The translations under genes were made by a program, and so were the position numbers. Source: Clostridia bacterium (GTDB lineage Bacteria; Bacillota; Clostridia; Christensenellales; Aristaeellaceae). Taken from it: a DNA stretch of 63,891 nucleotides. Position 1 is the first letter of the stretch; each line of letters opens with the position of its first letter. The notes under the pieces are model-generated. The model was given only the letters and a program-made list of their open reading frames with translations. It was not told the DNA's origin and did not search any database. Below are positions 59,373 through 63,891 of the stretch, in pieces. The stretch covers positions 1 to 63,891 of the forward strand of contig JAFYOR010000026.1 in NCBI GenBank assembly GCA_017547805.1. Reading direction: 5' to 3'.

Positions 59373-59405
59373 AAAGAACCGTTGTCATAACGACAACGGT
59401 TCTTT
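59373..59405. terminator. Bidirectional terminator
   Basis: A 14-bp perfect stem (AAAGAACCGTTGTC / GACAACGGTTCTTT) with a 5-nt loop between convergent genes. Confidence 0.85.
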
Positions 59406-59414
59406 CTATACGGT

Positions 59415-60473
59415 TTATTTCTTCTTTGCGCTCCGTCCGGCAAGCACGGTGACAAACCACAGCGCCGCCAGCAGCAGCCCCGTCCAGACCAGCGCGCCTT
59501 TGGGCGACTGGATCACCGCCGTCCACGGCAGCACGCTCTTTCGCTTCATCACCGGGGCGATGCCCGCGCCAGAAAGCGTGAAGAGCACGAGGTTGCTCGT
59601 CAGCAGATAATACAGCGAACGGCTGCCAAAGTGCGACAGCGCGTCCCGCAGCATATCCGCCGCACGGCGGATTCCCCCGCCGCCGAGTGCGCATATTCCT
59701 TTGGATGCAGCCACAACCGCCGCGCAAAGCAGCGCAGGCAGCACAATCCACGACCACTGCGGCGGAAACCTGCCCGGCAGTCCGCCGTCAATCACGGCAG
59801 CGGCGATGCCTGCAGCCGAGCATACCGCAGCAATCGCCAGCAGACGCAGATGCATAGCCCGTCCTCCGCGAGCAAAGATCATGCCAGCAAGGAAATACGG
59901 CATATACTGCACAATCGGAAAACACGCAAAGTCCCTGCCGCCGATGATCAGCTGCAGCCAAGCCGGCTTCACCGCGCCATACGGCACCAGAATGCTCGCC
60001 GCCAGACAGGCCGCGCCCACCGCCAGTGCCGCCAGCGGACGGTGCGAAAGCCACTGAAGTCCCTTGAATGCAACGATCAGAAGGAGCGAATACAGCGCAA
60101 AGGACACCAGAAACTCCGACCAGCCGGGAATATCTTCCAGCCAGAGGATCTTTCTCACCGTACCCACAGCGAAGGGCTTTTTCTCCCTGAGGATGCGGTA
60201 ACCGATGCCGGAGAGATAGAACGCAACCAGAGAACGCAATGTTGTTTTCGCCATGCCCGGCAGCGCGCGCTTGTACGGCTTGTCCAGATATGCCAGCACC
60301 GCCGTCGCACCGAAATAGAACACAAAGGTCGGAAATACCGTCAGATTGATGATATTGATCAGCGTATCCGTCAGCGGGAACAGCGATGCGTCGCCGAAGA
60401 ACTGCATCACATGGCCGTATACCATCATCAGCACCAGCAGGCCGCGGCCAGTATCGATGGAGCGATCTCTCAT
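59415..60473 (-). CDS. Acyltransferase 3-like integral membrane protein
   Basis: A 352-residue protein with about ten helices. The opening RSIDTGRGLLVLMMVYGHVM has the R-x-x-D-x-x-R/K-G...H layout of acyltransferase 3 and DUF1624-like families, with His near residue 21 as a possible acyl-transfer residue. FPTFVFYFGATAVLAYLDKP and ACFPIVQYMPYFLAGMIFAR follow. It may acylate surface polysaccharide or peptidoglycan. It ends AGRSAKKK. It stands alone, and an inverted-repeat element lies just upstream. Confidence 0.7.
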   Translation of the reverse strand: MRDRSIDTGRGLLVLMMVYGHVMQFFGDASLFPLTDTLINIINLTVFPTFVFYFGATAVLAYLDKPYKRALPGMAKTTLRSLVAFYLSGIGYRILREKKPFAVGTVRKILWLEDIPGWSEFLVSFALYSLLLIVAFKGLQWLSHRPLAALAVGAACLAASILVPYGAVKPAWLQLIIGGRDFACFPIVQYMPYFLAGMIFARGGRAMHLRLLAIAAVCSAAGIAAAVIDGGLPGRFPPQWSWIVLPALLCAAVVAASKGICALGGGGIRRAADMLRDALSHFGSRSLYYLLTSNLVLFTLSGAGIAPVMKRKSVLPWTAVIQSPKGALVWTGLLLAALWFVTVLAGRSAKKK

Positions 60474-60493
60474 AATTCTCTCTCCTAAAAAAC

Positions 60494-60671
60494 AAACTGT
60501 CAGGCGAACCCTGATATTCCAAGCAGTTACACTAAGCAGAAAAAACTCTCTTTCAGGGTATGGGGCTCTGCCCCATCGCCCCGCCCAAGGGCTTTCCGAT
60601 CGCCCTTGGGAAACCTTCTGGCCCGAAGCTTAGTTTCTCTTAGAATATCAGGACTCCTATCCTGACAGTTT
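60494..60671. repeat. Nested inverted-repeat element, MITE-like
   Basis: Outer arms AAACTGTCAGG / CCTGACAGTTT, middle arms CCTGATATTC / GAATATCAGG and inner arms ACTAAGC / GCTTAGT. The core contains two short hairpins (ATGGGGCTCTGCCCCAT and CCCAAGGGC...GCCCTTGGG). No transposase or clear target duplication is visible. Confidence 0.65.
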
Positions 60672-60730
60672 TTTCTTTCATTTTATCGCGTCATCGCGCC
60701 AAGCCGGGAATCGGAGCGCTCTTCGCGCGA

Positions 60731-60873
60731 ACGATTCCATTCAAACGACCGCGAAGCGACGCGCCCCGGCGCAGCCCGCCTGCACGACGCTCCGCAGAGC
60801 AAGGCGTCGGAGGGCCTTCCGCCCGTACGATGCCCTTCAAACCGCCGCGTAGCGACGCGCCCCGGCGCAGCCG
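60731..60873. repeat. Repeat related to the left-end tandem repeat
   Basis: Two copies of TTCAAACnnCCGCGnAGCG followed by ACGCGCCCCGGCGCAGCC. The spacer CGACGCTCCGCAGAGCAAGG and GGAGGGCCTTCCGCCCGTAC parallels the unit at 97-165 (GCTCTGCGCAGCAGG, GAGGGCCTTTTGCCC). Confidence 0.65.
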
Positions 60874-60874
60874 G

Positions 60875-61753
60875 TTAGCCCTTGACGCCCGCCTGCACGG
60901 AGATGCCCTGCAGGAAGTACTTCTGCGCGCACAGGTACAGCACGAACGGCGGCACCATGGACACGAGACAGGAAGCGATCATGTGCGCCCAGCGCTGCTC
61001 GTACTGACCCATCAGCAGGCGTAGACCGGCGGTCAGCGTCTGGTTGTTGACGTCCGTCATGACGATGCGCGGCCAGAGGTAGTCGTTCCACGCGCCGTTG
61101 AAGGCGAACAGACCGACGACGATCATAACCGGCAGGATGGACGGCAGGATGATGTGCATGTACACCTGGAAGCTGCTCGCGCCGTCAATGGTCGCCGCTT
61201 CGTCCAGCGCCTTCGGGATGCTCTTCATGAAGTTGCGGATCAGGAAGATATTGAAGACGCCAGCCAGCATCGGCCAGATCAGCGCATTGATGTTGTTGAC
61301 CCAGCCCAGCGCGTTGGCAATGCGGAACTGCGGAAGGAGCGCAACGACGTTCGGGAACATGCTGACGTACATCAGCGTCCAGAAGATCTTGTTGCCGCCC
61401 TTGAAATCAAGGCGCTCATACGCAAACGCGGACAGGGAGGTGAGGAACACCGTGCACACCGTCACCGTGATGGACACGATGAAGGAGTTCTGGAACATCA
61501 GACCGATGTTCGAGTTGGTGTTGACGTTCTCGCCGCCAAAGAAGAGCTCCGTGTAGTTGGAGGTCGTCCAGGTGCGCGGGATCAGTCGGGTGAGGTAATC
61601 AAGCGGACCCTTCAGGTCGGCAAAGGACGTGATGAAGTCCGAATCGAACTTGAAGGAGTTGGTGAACAGCCAAACGATCGGCTCAAACCAGCAAATACCA
61701 AGAATGATAAGGAACAGGAATGCGATCAGCTTGCCTCTTTTATTTTCTGCCAT
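60875..61753 (-). CDS. Sugar ABC transporter permease, MalG type
   Basis: A 292-residue CUT1 permease with six helices. The EAA loop is EAATIDGASSFQVYMHIILP. It ends QGISVQAGVKG. It lies 16 bp downstream of the MalF-type gene and is last in the operon visible here; its stop codon abuts a repeat block. It pairs with the neighbouring permease and the binding protein at the right edge. Confidence 0.9.
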   Translation of the reverse strand: MAENKRGKLIAFLFLIILGICWFEPIVWLFTNSFKFDSDFITSFADLKGPLDYLTRLIPRTWTTSNYTELFFGGENVNTNSNIGLMFQNSFIVSITVTVCTVFLTSLSAFAYERLDFKGGNKIFWTLMYVSMFPNVVALLPQFRIANALGWVNNINALIWPMLAGVFNIFLIRNFMKSIPKALDEAATIDGASSFQVYMHIILPSILPVMIVVGLFAFNGAWNDYLWPRIVMTDVNNQTLTAGLRLLMGQYEQRWAHMIASCLVSMVPPFVLYLCAQKYFLQGISVQAGVKG

Positions 61754-61769
61754 AATCGTCTTCCCCCTC

Positions 61770-63113
61770 TCACTCGTTCGCGTTCTTGACCATCATGCGC
61801 ATCTGAACGAAGGTAATACACATGATGAACAGGCCAAGGATAACCGCCATCGCAGAGGACATACCCGCAACCTGCTTCTTGACGGAGTTCTCATAGACAT
61901 ACTGCAGCAGAACCGCGTTCGCTTCCGCATTGGAGAAGCCAACGAGGATATCCGGCTGACCGTAGATGTTGAACTGGGCAACCACGGCGGTGACCAGCGT
62001 GTACATCAGCGGATAGGTCATGTTCGGCAGGGTCACATTGAAGAACTTCTGGATGGTACCCGCGCCGTCAACAGACGCCGCCTCATACTGATCCTGCGGC
62101 ACGGACGCCAGAGCGCTCTGATAGATGACCATCGTAGAACCCGTACACCACCAAACCGTAACGATGACAAGCATGATCCACGTATACGGCGGGAGGAAGA
62201 AGTTTGCTTCGATGCCCAGGAACTTATTGACGATGCCGTACTGGACGTTAAAGACATAGCGCCAGGTCAGCGTAACCGTAGAAATGGACATCAGGCTCGG
62301 CAGGTAATACAGCGCCTGGAAGACCTTGTTGCCCTTCGGACGAGCGTTGAGCGCCAGCGCCAGAGAGAGCGGAACGATGATACAGAACGGCACGCAGAAC
62401 ACGACGAACTTGATCGTGTTCCAAAGACCGTTGCGCAGCTGCTTGTAATAAGTATTGCCGCTGTCGAAAAGCAGAGTCTTGAAGTTTTCAAGACCGATGA
62501 ACACCGGCTCGTTGAACAGGTCCCACTTGGTGAACGCAGCGTAAACGCCGTAGATCGCCGGGGTCACGAAGAAGATGATGAAGAAGAAGATGTGCGGTCC
62601 GACATACGCATAGGGCAGCAGATCGCGCTTGAGGATATGGCGGCGATCCTTAGAAAGGTCACCGTAGCCAACGACAGTCGCAATCGCCGGGCACAACAGC
62701 GCTACATAGGTCAGGATGCTGTAGCCCGGAGTAATCAGCTTGACGTCACGCTTCTTGAACTTGACGCCGGCAACATCCAGCGCTTCCGCGATGGGCGTAT
62801 AGAGCGCAGAGTTCTTCTCTTCCATGGCGAAGAGCACCATGAACAGGCCGAACGCAAGCGTGGCAACAAAGCCAAAGAGCATGCCGACGTTCTTTTCATC
62901 CTGAATGAAAGCGATGAACGCCGCAGCCGCAGCAATCAGCGCAATGGGAATCAGCAGGATCGGACCGCTGGACAAGGAGAAGAGCAGCTTGGGCAGGCCC
63001 ATCTCGATGGCGACGGTCGTATCCTTTACCGTCGTCGTTGCCGTCACGCCGGCAAAGCAGAAGAGAACGATAAACGCGAGCGCCAGAAACGCCGCAATTT
63101 TGGATCGTGTCAT
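61770..63113 (-). CDS. Sugar ABC transporter permease, MalF type with N-terminal extension
   Basis: A 447-residue permease, about 150 residues longer than its relatives. Residues 1-150 add four hydrophobic segments (KIAAFLALAFIVLFCFAGVT, ILLIPIALIAAAAAFIAF, MLFGFVATLAFGLFMVLFA and a helix near 130-148). The standard six-helix part begins near LLPYAYVGPHIFFFIIFF and contains EAASVDGAGTIQKFFNVTLP. The extension recalls that of MalF proteins. It lies in the third sugar importer, again with no ATPase gene. Confidence 0.88.
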   Translation of the reverse strand: MTRSKIAAFLALAFIVLFCFAGVTATTTVKDTTVAIEMGLPKLLFSLSSGPILLIPIALIAAAAAFIAFIQDEKNVGMLFGFVATLAFGLFMVLFAMEEKNSALYTPIAEALDVAGVKFKKRDVKLITPGYSILTYVALLCPAIATVVGYGDLSKDRRHILKRDLLPYAYVGPHIFFFIIFFVTPAIYGVYAAFTKWDLFNEPVFIGLENFKTLLFDSGNTYYKQLRNGLWNTIKFVVFCVPFCIIVPLSLALALNARPKGNKVFQALYYLPSLMSISTVTLTWRYVFNVQYGIVNKFLGIEANFFLPPYTWIMLVIVTVWWCTGSTMVIYQSALASVPQDQYEAASVDGAGTIQKFFNVTLPNMTYPLMYTLVTAVVAQFNIYGQPDILVGFSNAEANAVLLQYVYENSVKKQVAGMSSAMAVILGLFIMCITFVQMRMMVKNANE

Positions 63114-63240
63114 TCCGACACCTCTTTCCTCTCGGTTATTTGTTTCCCGGCATCATGCCAAAGCTATTCACACGCAACGCAGCCGCGGCAGCAAAGCACA
63201 CGCTGCGCCCGCGTCAAATATGAATCTGGCATCATGCCGG

Positions 63241-63272
63241 ATAAGGCAGGGGGATTGCTCCCCCTGCCTTAT
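63241..63272 (-). other. Stem-loop between binding-protein and permease genes
   Basis: A 14-bp stem (ATAAGGCAGGGGG / CCCCCTGCCTTAT) 40 bp after the binding-protein stop. It has no T tract, so it is likely a 3' mRNA stabiliser or partial attenuator. Confidence 0.65.
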
Positions 63273-63312
63273 TACATCTTAGCAAGTATGACTACCGGCA
63301 AAGGCTATGCAA

Positions 63313-63891
63313 TTACTGCGCAGCGATCGCGTCGGCAACTTCCTTCTCAACCTGCTCGATAGCAGCGTCGATAGCGATGGTGCCGTCAACGAAGTCCCAG
63401 CCAACGCGAGAGAACGCGGTGTCAAAGAGGCCCCAGTGCAGGTAGTAGTAGATGGCGAGCTCGTCAGCGCGGGCCGGATCAGCCAGGAAGGCCTGCGGCA
63501 TGGTGGCGAACTCTTCAACAGCGTTGATGGAAACGTGAGCCGGAACCTGAGCAGCGTCCTTCGCCCAAACCAGGGAGTTCTCGCCCATGAAGTTCACGAA
63601 CTTAGCAACGGCCAGGTCCTCTTCCTCGGTGCGCTCTTCGTCAGCGAACTGGACGAAGTTGTGGGAAGACATCCAGGTCTTCGCGGTTTCCGGAGCGTAG
63701 CAGATGGCCGGGTACATTTCGAAGTTGATGCCAGCGTCAACAACAGCAGCCTTCATCCAGATGCCCTCGGACCAGACCAGCATTTCGCCGCCGTAGAACA
63801 TGGACAGAGCGTCGTCGGTCTTCTTGGAGGTGTAGCCGTCGTCATGCAGAGCCTTGATGGTCTCAAAGGCCTTCGCCATGGCTTCCTTATC
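63313..63891 (-). CDS. Sugar ABC transporter substrate-binding protein, partial
   Basis: Only the C-terminal 192 residues are in the window; the gene runs off the right edge and its start and signal peptide are missing. AMSMFYGGEMLVWSEGIWMK-like sequence (ALSMFYGGEMLVWSEGIW), then FVQFADEERTEEEDLAVAKF and FVNFMGENSLVWAKDA, fit family 1 sugar-binding proteins. It is the first gene of the third importer operon. Substrate unknown. Confidence 0.85.
   Translation of the reverse strand, partial: DKEAMAKAFETIKALHDDGYTSKKTDDALSMFYGGEMLVWSEGIWMKAAVVDAGINFEMYPAICYAPETAKTWMSSHNFVQFADEERTEEEDLAVAKFVNFMGENSLVWAKDAAQVPAHVSINAVEEFATMPQAFLADPARADELAIYYYLHWGLFDTAFSRVGWDFVDGTIAIDAAIEQVEKEVADAIAAQ

Larger units (their letters stand above)
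60474..60874. other. Repeat-filled intergenic region, no gene seen
   Basis: It holds a nested inverted-repeat element (60494-60671) and two copies of a CGAAGCGACGCGCCCCGGCG block at about 60731-60776 and 60827-60873. No ribosome binding site with an open frame was found. Confidence 0.6.

Noticed and set aside
60494-60671. Insertion sequence with transposase
   Set aside because: The element is too short to encode a transposase and no transposase gene is visible anywhere in the window.

Overview
The window is GC-rich, densely packed DNA from what looks like an anaerobic, carbohydrate-scavenging Firmicute of class Clostridia. The signs are strong AGGAGG-type ribosome binding sites, a TrpR-like YerC gene heading a hisZ/short-hisG histidine operon that ends in a PHP-type histidinol phosphatase, CUT1 sugar importers without their own ATPases, and radical SAM peptide chemistry. 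A gut Christensenellales/Oscillospirales-like lineage would fit, but that is inference; no rRNA or tRNA gene is visible.

Layout. 1-7831: tandem repeats, a secreted FMN-binding protein, a His-rich NifX-like protein, two tandem AEC transporters, a CofE-like ligase, and an orphan TerD-domain protein behind a tandem-hairpin leader. 7898-19110: a citrate fermentation locus. TctCBA plus an AbrB-type membrane protein would take up citrate, citDEF encodes citrate lyase, citXG and citC make and load its prosthetic group, and a LysR regulator sits divergent from tctC. 19111-22039: an 84-bp triplicate repeat, a YhcH-family protein, a hairpin-rich gap and a secreted SH3 protein. 22040-30796: a complete histidine operon, yerC-hisZGDCBHAF-hisIE-hisK, interrupted by repeat elements between hisH and hisA.

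31024-38532: a beta-galactosidase and a sugar ABC importer under an AraC regulator. 38522-41858: a compact cluster with a radical SAM/SPASM maturase, a 52-residue acidic peptide gene, a 146-residue protein with nine exact MDED repeats and a Cys-containing tail, and two membrane proteins. It looks like an undescribed peptide-modification (RiPP-like) system and is the most interesting part of the window. 41970-49498: BtpA family, UDP-galactopyranose mutase, GH27, GH18, a phosphatase, a SemiSWEET-like protein, a C39-like protease and an M20 amidohydrolase. 49787-57685: an LplB/YtcP-type importer divergent from a tightly coupled BadF kinase - SIS - ceramidase-like - ROK operon, probably for amino-sugar or glycoconjugate use. 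57866-63891: secreted GH43, an acyltransferase-like membrane protein, a nested inverted-repeat element, and a third importer whose binding protein runs off the right edge.

Across the window run dispersed GC-rich hairpin repeats in intergenic gaps, and stem-loops that follow solute-binding-protein genes inside importer operons.
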